Of a stretch of DNA of 64,000 bases, positions 24,813 to 35,700 are shown one piece after another (the first letter of the stretch is position 1; each line of letters starts with the position of its first letter). The notes under the pieces were generated by a model. It was given only the letters and a program-made list of their open reading frames with translations. It was not told the DNA's origin and made no database searches. The DNA is from Planctomycetota bacterium (GTDB lineage: Bacteria > Planctomycetota > B15-G4). The DNA is taken from assembly GCA_029259725.1 (NCBI GenBank), contig JAJDER010000091.1, forward strand, positions 1 through 64,000. The letters run 5' to 3'. A program made the translations under genes and the position numbers.

Positions 24813-27698
24813 TCAGCGCCGCGCCAGACGCAGCGCGCCGCCGATCAGCCTCCGCCCCGAGCGCGACCGCAAGCTCGTGAACGGGCTCGGCCTCCAGATC
24901 TTCAGCTTCTCCAGCAGGAAGTCCACGGCCATGTCGTCGAGACCTTCCTCGAGCGGATAGACGGACTCCCCGTGCGCGACGCGGCCCTGCAGGCGCGCGA
25001 GGCCGACGCGCTTGAGGTCGTCCATGCGCGTGGTGATGGTGTCACCGGGCTCGACGGGACCGAGCAGCTCGCTCTCGCCGGGCGTGAGTACCGTCTCGTG
25101 CCGACCGAGTCGGAACCCCCGGGCGCGGCCACGCTCGGTGAGCAAGGCCAGTTCGTGGACGCGTGCGCCCTCCTCGATGACACCCACGGCGCGCAGCCGC
25201 GCAGGCGAGTCGGTGATCACCCCGTCCGGCCCGTGGATCTCGAAGTGTCCGGCGGCGTAGTCCCGCGGCTCGACGATCACGCCGCGCCCACCATCCGCGA
25301 AGTTCAACTCGATCCTCCCGCCGCGCCGTCGCGCCGACGAGAGCTGCCGACAACCAAGCAGCGCCTTCAACAGCCCGTGCCCGTGGTAGCGCCACGCGGA
25401 ACGATGGCAGACGACACGGTCGATGCTCCCGATGAGCTCCGGGCCGGCCTCGCGCACCAGATCGATCCACGGCAGGGTCGCGCAGTCCTCGGCGACATCG
25501 ACGGAAGACCAGCCCTCGAACACGCCGAGCTTGCCGGCCTGCTTGAAGAGGACCGGCGGCGTGTCGACCAGCAGCCGCGTCCCACGCCGCGGCAGCGAGC
25601 TCAGCTTCCCGAGCACCTTCGGCACGGCCTGCTTGGTGACCGAGACGCACACCAGGTCGGCGGCCGTCACGTCGGCGGCCCCGAGCCGGTCCAGGGGCAG
25701 GACGTCCACGCGCGTGCCGGCCAGCCCGCTGCGGCCGGTCAGTTCGATCGAGCGCTCGGTGCGAGCGAAGACCCCGGCCAGTTCGAAGGTCTCGGGCTGC
25801 GAGAGCAGCGCGGGCAACACGTCGGTGACCACGCGCCCCCCGGCGCCGATCACGATCACGCGGCGCAAGCCGTTCTCGGCGCGGCGGCGGCGCGACGCGG
25901 CCAAGGCCGGAGCGTTGAAGCGCTTGGCTGCCTCGCCGCCGCTGCTGCCCTGCTTCGGTGGGACGGGCGCGTGATCCTCGGCGACCCGATCGGCGAACAC
26001 CGTGGTGGCCAGGTGCCGCGCGAGCCGCATCGACAGCGCACAGATGGTGAAGGTCGGGTTCGCGCAACCGCTCGTCGGAAACACCGAGGCGCCCGCGCAG
26101 AACACGTTGGCCACGCCGTGAACGCGTTGGGTCCGGTCCACGACCGACGTGGCCGGGTCGTCCCCCATCCGCGTCGTGCCCATGTGGTGGGACGCATCCA
26201 GATCCACCGGCCACGGGTCTTGCGCGTCGAGGTCGCTCTCGAGCCGGCCGGCCCCGGTGCGCAGGAGTTCCTGGGCGAACGCCTCGTGCAGGGCGACCAG
26301 CGAGCGCTTGTCCAGCTCGGTCGGCGCGTGCCGCACGATCGGGCGGCGTTGCCCGAGGGCGTCGAGGTCGTCGCCGAGCAGGACGCGATTGTCCGGGTCG
26401 GGCTCCATCTCCATGAAGTTGCGCAGGCGGATGGTCGAGACCGCCGGAGCCGCGCCCTCGCGCAACCGCGAGTTCAGGTACCGCAGCACCATCGGCAGGT
26501 GGATCAGGATCGCCCCGACGACGCCGAGCCAGCCGAGCACCCCCTTGCGCTCGTTCTGGAGGTCGCTGTCGTCGCCGGTCTCGGAGTAGTCGCGCAGGGT
26601 GACGATCTTCCCGCGGCTCTTCTCCTTGAAGCGCCCGTAGAAGCCCTTGCTGCGCTTGACCAGCAGCACCAGCGACTCGACCCCGCGGTTGTCCGACCAC
26701 GGGAACAGGGGCTCGAAACGCACATAGCTGTTGAGCACCCGCTGTTGTCGCTGTGCGTCGTCGGGGAGCCGCAGCCCGGCGTATCCGGCGTAGCCCTCGT
26801 ACAGACAGCCGAACTGGTACGGCAGCTCGCGCACGGGCTCCGCGAGGTGGACCAGGCCGCCGTAGTTCTTGGGATGGTTCATCAGGTGTCGGCCGACCTG
26901 GTCGTGCGCGTTGCCGAGCCCGTCCGCCTGCAGGTCCGTCGACGCGAGCAGCAGGCGTGCGTTCTCGATGCCCCCCGCCGCGACGACGAAGACCCGCGCC
27001 TCCACGGCGAACTCCCGGCCCGCGCTCGTGCGCCCGACCGCGCGGCGCACCCGCACGTCGGCCGCCCCATGCGATGCCCCGTCCGCTGCCCCGTCCGCTG
27101 CGCCGTGAGCTGCCGGTTCGGCGCCCTCGAGTCGCAACACCGTCGCGTCGAGGTAGAGATCGACACCCTCCCGGTCGAACACGTGCTTCCACTCGCGACC
27201 GAAGTCCTGCGCCTCGGCGCAGGCCAGGAACACCTTCTCGTCCAGGCCCGGCCACGCGAAGCGCCGGTCGCCGGCGTCCGCCAGGGCGACGAAGTCCTCG
27301 TACAGCTCGAGCGGCGCGAAGCGGTAGCGCTCGCCGGCTCGTTGCCACCACGGCAGCAAGTCCTCGCGGGACAAGGGCCAACCCGAGCGGCGCAGGAACG
27401 GGCGCTCGGTGAGATCGACGTCGTCGAGCGGGCTCGAGAGTCCGGCCCAGGTCGTGGACGTCCCGCCGAGCGTGCGCTCGCGCGAGTAGTCCTTGATCTC
27501 GATGCCCTCGCTGGCCACGCCGCGCAGGTCATCCGCGAAGCGCGTCGTCCTCCGGCGCCCGCTCTCCAGCACGCAGATGCGCAGGCCCGAACCGGCCAGC
27601 TCGGCGACCACGGTCATCCCCGCCGGTCCCGACCCGAGGATGCACAGGTCGTACCGGAGTCCCGCATCGGGCGGCGACTCGGCGAGATCGACGATCAT
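24813..27698 (-). CDS. GMC-type FAD oxidoreductase fused to a Gfo/Idh/MocA-like dehydrogenase domain
   Basis: Residues 15-45 form the FAD dinucleotide fold (LCILGSGPAGMTVVAEL ... CVLESG), followed by ERTLGGTSTTWAG near 75. The GMC C-terminal region near 510-570 has the active-site HHMGTTRMG and NVFCAGASVFPTSGCANPTF. After a basic linker, a second Rossmann fold starts near 618 (VIVIGAGGRVVTDVLPALLS, AGVFART) and continues as an oxidoreductase-like domain to 961. The GMC part resembles sugar/alcohol oxidases; the second half resembles Gfo/Idh-type NAD(P)-dependent proteins, so two linked redox steps on a sugar-like substrate are a reasonable inference. A four-copy 12-bp repeat codes for an Ala/Gly/Asp/His loop near residue 200. 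No frameshift joins the halves. Confidence 0.78.
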   Translation of the reverse strand: MIVDLAESPPDAGLRYDLCILGSGPAGMTVVAELAGSGLRICVLESGRRRTTRFADDLRGVASEGIEIKDYSRERTLGGTSTTWAGLSSPLDDVDLTERPFLRRSGWPLSREDLLPWWQRAGERYRFAPLELYEDFVALADAGDRRFAWPGLDEKVFLACAEAQDFGREWKHVFDREGVDLYLDATVLRLEGAEPAAHGAADGAADGASHGAADVRVRRAVGRTSAGREFAVEARVFVVAAGGIENARLLLASTDLQADGLGNAHDQVGRHLMNHPKNYGGLVHLAEPVRELPYQFGCLYEGYAGYAGLRLPDDAQRQQRVLNSYVRFEPLFPWSDNRGVESLVLLVKRSKGFYGRFKEKSRGKIVTLRDYSETGDDSDLQNERKGVLGWLGVVGAILIHLPMVLRYLNSRLREGAAPAVSTIRLRNFMEMEPDPDNRVLLGDDLDALGQRRPIVRHAPTELDKRSLVALHEAFAQELLRTGAGRLESDLDAQDPWPVDLDASHHMGTTRMGDDPATSVVDRTQRVHGVANVFCAGASVFPTSGCANPTFTICALSMRLARHLATTVFADRVAEDHAPVPPKQGSSGGEAAKRFNAPALAASRRRRAENGLRRVIVIGAGGRVVTDVLPALLSQPETFELAGVFARTERSIELTGRSGLAGTRVDVLPLDRLGAADVTAADLVCVSVTKQAVPKVLGKLSSLPRRGTRLLVDTPPVLFKQAGKLGVFEGWSSVDVAEDCATLPWIDLVREAGPELIGSIDRVVCHRSAWRYHGHGLLKALLGCRQLSSARRRGGRIELNFADGGRGVIVEPRDYAAGHFEIHGPDGVITDSPARLRAVGVIEEGARVHELALLTERGRARGFRLGRHETVLTPGESELLGPVEPGDTITTRMDDLKRVGLARLQGRVAHGESVYPLEEGLDDMAVDFLLEKLKIWRPSPFTSLRSRSGRRLIGGALRLARR
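27064..27111. repeat. 12-bp tandem repeat inside the GMC-fusion gene, four copies
   Basis: Units start at 27064, 27076, 27088 and 27100; the two central copies are identical (GCCCCGTCCGCT) and the outer two degenerate. On the minus strand they encode Gly-Ala-Ala-Asp-type tetrapeptides, so copy changes would stay in frame. Confidence 0.85.
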
Positions 27699-27805
27699 GG
27701 CGACGCGGGCACCCGGGCGGTGAGGAGACGACGGAAACGATGGACCGATGATCGCTTTCGTCCGAGCCGGCGACCACCGTCGAGGGAAACTCGGCCCGCC
27801 TCCGC

Positions 27806-28504
27806 TCAGATGCCCCGGCCGTAGGTCACCCAGCCGAAGGCGCGCACCGCGGCAAAGTAGAGCCGCGCGAGGATCGGATGGCCGGCCTCCTCGATGCAGT
27901 CGCAGAGGGCCTCGTCGCAGTCCGCCCGCGAGTCGAGGGCGCGCCCGTAGCAGAGGTCATGGCCCACGCAGCAACCACCGATGTCCAGATCCGGCGCCAC
28001 CGAGCAGCCGTCCGGCCCCCAGATCAGATCGAAGACCGACGCGCCGCTCGGCCGCTCGGGCGAGAGCACGCCGACCAGCGAGGCCAAGAGCTGGGACTGC
28101 CGCAGCAGCACGCCTTCCTCCTCGGGCGACGCGGCCAGTTCTTCCAGCCCCGTCACCCACAGGCTCCCGGCGACCCAGGTGCGCGGATCCAGGAGCCGCG
28201 CGGGGTCGCCTTCGCCTTCGAGCGCCTGCAACGCGTCCTCGTCCAGGCCGAACAGGCGCTGGGTCTCCCAGCGCTCCGCGCCGGTGTCCTCGTCGTAGGA
28301 CACCGCCATGATCTCCTCGCCGTCGTCGTTCTCGATCACGCACCAGCACCGACCTGCCGCGTCCACCCGCGTCACGCAGGTGACGCCACTGAACTGGACC
28401 ATGACCGACTCGGAACGAACAGGCAGGTGCGCCTTGCCCGGAGTCGCGCAGCCGGGGAGCCCGAGGGTGGCGGCGAGCACGACGAGGACGGGGCGAAGAA
28501 CCAT
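27806..28504 (-). CDS. Phospholipase A2-like lipoprotein
   Basis: The 232-residue protein has a lipoprotein signal (LGLPGC19). Its C-terminal 70 residues match the secretory phospholipase A2 core: the calcium-loop-like GCSVAPDLDIGGCC, the active-site C178-C-x-x-H182-D-x-C-Y186 helix, and the second helix DCDEALCDC with the Asp (D197) expected for the catalytic dyad. The N-terminal 160 residues are of unknown type. ATG 28504 follows GGAG with 8 nt; a GTG three codons earlier has no spacing. The enzyme would hydrolyse sn-2 ester bonds of phospholipids at the envelope if active; a typical Y-G-x-x-C-G-x-G loop is altered, so calcium binding needs checking. The assignment rests on motifs only. Confidence 0.7.
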   Translation of the reverse strand: MVLRPVLVVLAATLGLPGCATPGKAHLPVRSESVMVQFSGVTCVTRVDAAGRCWCVIENDDGEEIMAVSYDEDTGAERWETQRLFGLDEDALQALEGEGDPARLLDPRTWVAGSLWVTGLEELAASPEEEGVLLRQSQLLASLVGVLSPERPSGASVFDLIWGPDGCSVAPDLDIGGCCVGHDLCYGRALDSRADCDEALCDCIEEAGHPILARLYFAAVRAFGWVTYGRGI

Positions 28505-28692
28505 GGGCGACACTCCGGAGGCATGGGCACGTCGGCGGGGGACTCCGCGCTTCCGTGCCAGGGCTGGATCCTACGACGGAGGGGACGGCGAGGGTCATCC
28601 CGTTCGTGAGCAGCCGAGGCCGCGCGAGGTTCCGGCGAGCCCGCTCCCCCGAAGCCTGCCGAGCGTGGCACCATGGCCTGCGGAGGACGCCC

Positions 28693-30252
28693 GTGACCGA
28701 TTGCCTGGCCCGCATCGCGTGGATCCTGCTGACGGCCGCAGCACTCGGCGACGACGCCGACCTCGCCGTCGCCCGCGTGCACAGCCCCGCGGTCCTCGGG
28801 CGAAGCGGCACGTTCCCCGACGGCATCAACGGACTCTCGGCCTCGGTGACCCTGTGCAACGACGGCCCCGGCGTCGCCGCGTGGCAGGCCGCCATGGCCG
28901 AGGACCATCCCGGCGTGACCCTGAACCTCTATCGCGTGGCGCTCGCTGACGACGGCGTCGAGCGCATCGAGCAGGTCGGCACCTCGTGGGTCTTCCACGG
29001 ATTCGCGGCGCTGGCCCAGAGCTTCTGCGCGTCGTGCTCCGGTTCGCTCGGCCTCTCTGCGCTCGGGCCCGGCTGCTCGACCAGCGACGCCGCCGCCGTG
29101 GTCGGGGACAGATTCTGGCTCGGCCCCCGTGGCGAGTGGGATCCCTTCGCCGGCTCGTGGTCGTGCCTGGGCTCGTGGTTCGATGGGACCCCGGTGGACT
29201 GCCTGCGCGACGAGACCGGCGCCGGCCTCGATCCGGTTGCCCATCGCCTGCAGGTCCACGACGCCGACCTGCTGGTCGCCGGCGCGAGCTTCCTGCTCGA
29301 GGCGGCGGTGCTGTCGACGGATGACCAGGACCCCGGCGACGATGTCGCGCACGTCGGCGTGGTGCCGCTCTGGACCGGCGCGAACTGGGTGTTCAGCCTC
29401 GCCGCGCCGGGCCAGACCGTGGCCGGCCCCGCCGTCCAGAGCTGGGGCGACGTCGTGACGAGCGCCTCGCTGGCGCCTGACGACGGTGAGCTGCTCCTGG
29501 CCGTGTCGGTCACCGATCTCGGCGCCGGCGCGTGGCGGTACGAGTACGCCTTGGCCAACCTCTCCGTAGGCCGGGCCCTCGACGCCCTCGAGGTGGTCGC
29601 GGGCGGCGCGGCTTCCAGTCCGTTCTTCGGCGATGTCGACGAGGACACCGGCAACGACTGGTCCCTCGAGACCACCGGCGACGTGTGGAGCTGGTCGCTG
29701 CCCGAGGGCCTGCCGACCGGCGAACCGGGCGGCGGCGCGCTGACCTGGGGCGTGGCCTACGGGTTCGGCTTCACCAGTGACCGCGCTCCGGTGAGCGGCA
29801 CGCTCGCGCTGTCGCTGTCCGACGCCGGCCCGGGCCCCGACGACGTGCTCGTGGACACGCTGGTCCCCGGCGGCTTCTCGACCTGGGTCGACCTGGGCCA
29901 GGCCAAGCCGGGCACGGCGGGCGAACCGCGTCTGGCCGGCACCGGCCCGCTGACCACCGGCTCGCCGCTGGTGCTCACGCTGGCCGACGCCGCCCCGCAC
30001 GCCGACGTGACCCTCGTTGCCGGCGCCGCGATCCTGGCCGCTCCCTTCAAGGGCGGGGTGCTCGTGCCCCGGCCGGACCTGCTCGTGGCCGGTCTCGTGA
30101 CCGATGGCGCCGGAGCCCTGAGCCTGCCCTTCGTCTGGCCGCCGGGTATCGCCGCGGACACCCGTTTCGTGCTCCAGGCCTGGGTCCAGGACCTCGGGGC
30201 GACCTTCGGCCTCGCCGCGAGCAACGGCCTGCTCGCCATCGCCGGCGGCTGA
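28693..30252 (+). CDS. Secreted protein with C-terminal KGG-type module
   Basis: GTG 28693 follows GGAGGA with a 5-nt spacer and starts a signal peptide (VTDCLARIAWILLTAAALG). The central region (25-410) is unfamiliar: it contains NGLSASVTLCNDGPGVAAWQ, a cysteine-rich stretch QSFCASCSGSLGLSALGPGC and aromatic blocks EWDPFAGSWSCLGSWFDG, then strands typical of a beta-rich protein. The last 104 residues (29938-30249) are a copy of the recurring module: AAPFKGGVLVPRPDLLVAG and RFVLQAWVQDLGATFGLAASNG. The protein is exported; its role is unknown. It is convergent with nothing and is followed by a strong hairpin. Confidence 0.72.
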   Translation: MTDCLARIAWILLTAAALGDDADLAVARVHSPAVLGRSGTFPDGINGLSASVTLCNDGPGVAAWQAAMAEDHPGVTLNLYRVALADDGVERIEQVGTSWVFHGFAALAQSFCASCSGSLGLSALGPGCSTSDAAAVVGDRFWLGPRGEWDPFAGSWSCLGSWFDGTPVDCLRDETGAGLDPVAHRLQVHDADLLVAGASFLLEAAVLSTDDQDPGDDVAHVGVVPLWTGANWVFSLAAPGQTVAGPAVQSWGDVVTSASLAPDDGELLLAVSVTDLGAGAWRYEYALANLSVGRALDALEVVAGGAASSPFFGDVDEDTGNDWSLETTGDVWSWSLPEGLPTGEPGGGALTWGVAYGFGFTSDRAPVSGTLALSLSDAGPGPDDVLVDTLVPGGFSTWVDLGQAKPGTAGEPRLAGTGPLTTGSPLVLTLADAAPHADVTLVAGAAILAAPFKGGVLVPRPDLLVAGLVTDGAGALSLPFVWPPGIAADTRFVLQAWVQDLGATFGLAASNGLLAIAGG

Positions 30253-30269
30253 CCTGCCCGGCCCGAATG

Positions 30270-30297
30270 GCCCGCGGCGGCCGTCGCCCCCGCGGGC
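30270..30297 (+). terminator. Hairpin after the gene ending at 30252
   Basis: An 8-bp perfect GC stem (GCCCGCGG at 30270-30277 with CCGCGGGC at 30290-30297) lies 18 bp after the stop. There is no T-run, as is common in such GC-rich genomes. Confidence 0.45.
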
Positions 30298-30341
30298 GGC
30301 CCTTGCAGCTTCCCGCACGTCCACGTCAGGATGACCCGGTG

Positions 30342-30766
30342 ATGCCCTTGTCCACCGAGACCCGACGCGTGGTGCTGATCAGCCTGGGCTCGGTCCTCGT
30401 GGCCCTCGGCGCGATCGGAGCGCTGCTGCCGTTGCTGCCGACGACGCCGTTCCTGCTGCTCGCCGCGGCGTGCTTCGCCAAGAGCAGCGTGCGGTGCCAT
30501 CAGTGGCTGCTGCACAACCCCGTCTTCGGCCCGACCATCGCCACCTGGGAACGCCACCGTGCCCTGCCCGTGGGCGTGAAGCCGCGCGCGTTGCTGTTGC
30601 TGTGGATCGTGCTCGGCGTGTCGATGGTCTTCGCCGTCGACGCCTTCTGGCAGCGCGCGCTGCTGGCCGGCATCGGCGCGGCCGTCAGCGTGTTCCTGCT
30701 CTCCCTGCCGGAGCGGGAGGCCGAGCCCGTGCTCGGCACGCTGGCCGAGAGCGGTCCACCTCCGTC

Positions 30767-30770
<4 letters not shown>
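30342..30770 (+). CDS. ybaN: DUF454 / YbaN-family inner membrane protein
   Basis: A 142-residue protein with the DUF454 layout: a first helix (LISLGSVLVALGAIGALLPL) followed by the hallmark LPTTPFLLLAAACFAKSS, then HQWLLHNPVFGPTIATWERHRALP and two more membrane helices. The family is widespread in bacteria and has no firmly established activity. ATG 30342 follows AGGA; GTG 30339 directly before it is also possible. Its stop overlaps the start of the next gene by 4 bp, so the two are probably translated together. Confidence 0.88.
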
Positions 30771-31861
<1,091 letters not shown>

Positions 31862-31892
31862 ACGCCCGGAACCGCCCCGACCTCGGTGGGCG

Positions 31893-31940
31893 GGCGACCT
31901 GCTGGATCAGGCGACCTGCCGGATCAGGCGACCTGCCCGA
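31893..31940. repeat. 17-bp tandem repeat between convergent genes
   Basis: Two full units (31893-31909 GGCGACCTGCTGGATCA and 31910-31926, one base different) and a 14-bp partial third unit (31927-31940) directly abut the stop codon of the lipoprotein gene at 31941. Confidence 0.88.
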
Positions 31941-32435
31941 CTACTTGTCGTCGTGCGCCGGGTCCAGCATGAAGATGCCGGCGATGAAGTCGACGGCCTG
32001 ACCGCTGCGCAGCTGCAGGTCGAGACCCAGACCGAGCATCACCTGGCCGCGGATGTCCATCGCGTTGATGAGCTTGGCGTCGTCGTTCGAGAAGACGAAG
32101 TCCTCGCCGTGCCAGCCGTAGCTCCCGGCGTACATCGGGACGCCCATGGTCTTCACCTCCTCGTGGCCGTAGAGCAGGCCCCAGGAGCGCGAGTTCTCGT
32201 CCCAGCTGTCGAAGGAGCGGTTCGCCCAGCCGGCGGCCGCGACGTCCTGCTCGTACATCCCGCCGAGGTGCAGGAACTCGGTCACGTCGAGCTTGGCGCC
32301 GATCCCCTCGCCGGCCATGCCCTTGATGCGAATGATGTCGGTCAGGTCCCAGGCGCGGTCGGCGAAGTAGTTGGTGCCGGTGGAGCAGGCGGTCGACAGG
32401 ACCAGCGCGGTCAACGCGAGAGCGAGGCGATTCAT
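31941..32435 (-). CDS. Small lipoprotein of unknown function
   Basis: A 164-residue protein with a lipoprotein signal (MNRLALALTALVLSTAC17). ATG 32435 has AGGAG upstream with a 9-nt spacer; the longer open frame upstream lacks protein character. The mature part is small and Gly/Asp rich: NYFADRAWDLTDIIRIKGMAGEG, FLHLGGMYEQ, and GQVMLGLGLDLQLRSGQAVDF, a pattern of alternating amphipathic strands resembling small outer-membrane-associated beta proteins. The family is not recognised. It converges with the FGE gene and diverges from the CRTAC1 gene across 284 bp. Confidence 0.65.
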   Translation of the reverse strand: MNRLALALTALVLSTACSTGTNYFADRAWDLTDIIRIKGMAGEGIGAKLDVTEFLHLGGMYEQDVAAAGWANRSFDSWDENSRSWGLLYGHEEVKTMGVPMYAGSYGWHGEDFVFSNDDAKLINAMDIRGQVMLGLGLDLQLRSGQAVDFIAGIFMLDPAHDDK

Positions 32436-32719
32436 CGGAGTGGAACTCCTGGACGGAGAGGGTGGTGGCCGGGATGGCCCGTTGGGTTTCCGGTCGGGAC
32501 CGGGCAAGCCGGAATCGTACGCCACCACCCGGGGCCCACGGCAAGGGGGCGCCTGCTGGAACCGGGGCCTGCCCGCGGCGTGTCCAGCCCGCCGCCCCCA
32601 ACACGCCGCCACCGCCTACGTCGAGTATACTTCGCGCCGCCGTGCCCCCCTTCGCCCGCCCTTCGCGCCCGCAGGTGCTTGCGCTCCAGCCGGCGCCCGT
32701 TCGAACCGGACTCGCTGTC
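32436..32719. promoter_or_regulatory. Divergent promoter region of the small lipoprotein and CRTAC1 genes
   Basis: Candidate -10 elements are TATACT at 32626-32631 for the plus gene (about 90 bp before its ATG) and TACGAT on the minus strand at 32514-32519 for the lipoprotein. A TTGCCG on the minus strand lies 19 bp upstream of the latter. Both are weak matches and there is no clear operator. Confidence 0.3.
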
Positions 32720-35700
32720 ATGATCCTCGGAGTACGCTCGGGTGCGGCCCTGTTGCTCCTGCTCGCGTGCGGGACCGCGTGCGGTTCCTCGGAGGACCCG
32801 GCGCACACGGCGGCCGCTCCCGCGGCGGCGCCCGCGCCAGCGCCCACGGCCGTGCCGGCACAGACCCCCGGCCGCGCGACCGCCGCGGTCCCCGGTCTGT
32901 CCTCCGCGCCACTGATCGACCCCGGCGGCGCGGTCCCCGGCCCGCGCTTCGAGAAGCTCGACGGGGCGACCAGCGGCATCGACTTCGTCCACCGGCGCAA
33001 CCAGGACCCCGCCTACCTCCACGTCCTCGCCAACGCCATGTCGGGCGGCGGCGTCGCGCTCGGTGATGCCGACGGTGACGGCCTGGCGGACGTCCTCCTG
33101 ACCCGCCCCGCCGGCGGCGCGCGTCTCTACCGCAACCTCGGCGACTTCCGCTTCGAGGACGTGACCGAGGCCGCCGGCCTGGAGGGCGACGCCCCCTGGT
33201 CGGGCGGGGCCTCCTTCGCCGATCTCGACGGGGACGGCGACCAGGACCTCTACATCTGCGGCTACGACACGCCCAACCGGCTCTACTGGAACCACGGTGA
33301 CGGCACCTTCGAGGAGGGCGCCGAAGCCGCCGGGCTGGCCTTCTCGGGTGCCAGCATCGTGATGGCCTTCGCGGACGCGGACAACGACGGGGATCTCGAC
33401 GGGTACCTGCTCACCAACCGCCATCTGGGAACCTCGCCCCCGCTCGGCGACCCCTTCAGCCAGGTCAACGGCCGCTTCGGCGTGCGCCCCGAGTTCGAAG
33501 AGCTCCACGCCGTGCTCGACAAACCCGACGGCTCGCAGATGTTCATCTCCGCCGGCCAGCGCGACCGTTTCTATCGCAACGACGGCGACGGCACCTTCTC
33601 CGAGATCACCGCGCTCACCGGCATGAGCGGCAACCACTACGGCCTGTCCGCGACCTGGTGGGACTACGACGACGACGGCGACCAGGATCTCTACGTCGCC
33701 AACGACTTCTTCGGGCCCGACCACCTCTACCGCAACGAGGGCAACCTGCGCTTCCTCGACGTGGCCACCGCCGCGTTGCCGCACACGCCCTGGTTCTCGA
33801 TGGGCGCCGACGCCGCCGACATCGACAACGACGGGGACCTCGACTTCCTGGCCTCGGACATGTCCGGCACGAGTCACTACCGACAGAAGGTGGCCATGGG
33901 CAACATGGCGGACTCGGGCTGGTTCCTCTCGTCGTCCGTGCCGCGGCAGTACATGCGCAACGCCGTGTACATCAACACGGGCACCGGGCGCTTCGGCGAG
34001 GCCGCCAACCTGCTGGGCGTCGACAGCACCGACTGGACCTGGTCGCCGGTGTTCGGAGACCTCGACCTCGACGGGCGCGTGGACCTGTACGTGTCCAACG
34101 GGATGACGCGCGACTTCTTCCACAGCGACAAGCGCTCGCTGGCCATGCAACTCGGGCGCGACCGCGAGATGTCCGAGCTGTGGCTCGACGAGCCCGCCCT
34201 GAAGGAACGCAACCTGGTCTTCCGCAACGCCGGTGACCTGCACATGGAGGCCGCCGACGACTGGGGCCTCGGACACGCCGCGGCCTCGTTCGGCGCGGCG
34301 CTCGGGGATCTCGACGGCGACGGCGACCTCGACCTGGTCACCAACGACTTCGAGGAGGCGGCGGGCGTGTACCGCAACCGCACCGCGGACGGTCACCGGC
34401 TCGTCGTCGCGTTGCACGGTACGTGGTCGGAGCGGCATGGCGTCGGCGCGACGGTGCGGGTCGAGACCGACGGCGATCCGGGCCTGCAGGTCCGCCACCT
34501 GACGCTCTCACGCGGCTTCATGGCGGGCCACGAGCCGCTGGCCTGCTTCGGCCTCGGCGATCAGGACCAGGTGCGCCGCCTGACGGTGAGTTGGCCCAGC
34601 GGCCACGAGCAGGTCTTCGAAGGACTCGCCGCCGACCAGCGCTACAGCATCACGGAGCCCGAGCATCGACCACCGCCGCGGCAGGCCAAGACCCACGAAC
34701 CGCCGATCTTCATCGGCTCGGCGGGACATCGCAGCGTCGAGCGGCCCTACGACGACTTCTCGCGTCAGCCCCTGCTGCCCTACCAGCTCTCGCGCCTCGG
34801 CCCCGGTCTGGCCAGTGGCGACCTGGACGCGGACGGGGATCTCGACTACGTCGTCGGCGGGCCGGCCGGCCAGAGCGCGGTGGTCTACCGGAACATGGAG
34901 TCACGCCGCTTCGAGCCGTGGCTGCAGCCGGCGCTGCCGGCGGACGCCGGGTGCGAGGACGCCGGCCTGGTCCTCTTCGATGCGAACGGCGACGGCGCGC
35001 TCGACCTCTACATCGTGAGCGGCGGTGTCGAGTGCGAGCCCGGGGATCCCGTGCTGCGCGACCGGCTCTACCTCAACGACGGACGGGGTGTCCTGGTCCG
35101 CGCGGCCGACGCGCTGCCCGACCTGCGCGACAGCGGCAGCACCGCGGCGGCCAGCGACTTCGACGGCGACGGGGACCTCGATCTCTTCGTCGGCGGCCGT
35201 TCCGTGCCGGGCAGCTATCCGGTCGCCCCCTCGAGCCGGCTGTTGCGCAACGACGACGGTCGCTTCACCGACGTCACCGACGCACTCGCGCCGGGCCTGG
35301 GCGCCACGGGACTGGTCACTTCGGCGCTGTGGTGCGACGTGGACGACGACGCCGACGCCGACCTGCTCGTGGCCACCGAGTGGGGTCCGGTGGAGCTGTG
35401 GCGCCACGAAGGTGCCGGCTTCGTCGACGCGACCGGCCCGGCACGGCTCGCCGGCCGGCGCGGCTGGTGGAACGGCCTGGCCGCGGGTGATGTCGACCAC
35501 GATGGCGACCTCGACGTCGTGGCCACCAACTTCGGTCTGAACACGAAGTACCACGCGACGCACGAGAAACCTGCGCTGCTCTACTACGGCGACTTCGAAG
35601 GCACCGGCAAGAACCACCTGGTCGAGGCCGAGTTCGAGGACGAGGTGCTCTTCCCCGGCCGCGGGCGGAGTTGCTCGTCCAACGCCATGCCCTTCGTGGC

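Noticed and set aside
24786-27824. A 1012-codon plus-strand ORF opposite the GMC fusion
   Set aside because: Antisense shadow; the minus frame has FAD and GMC motifs.
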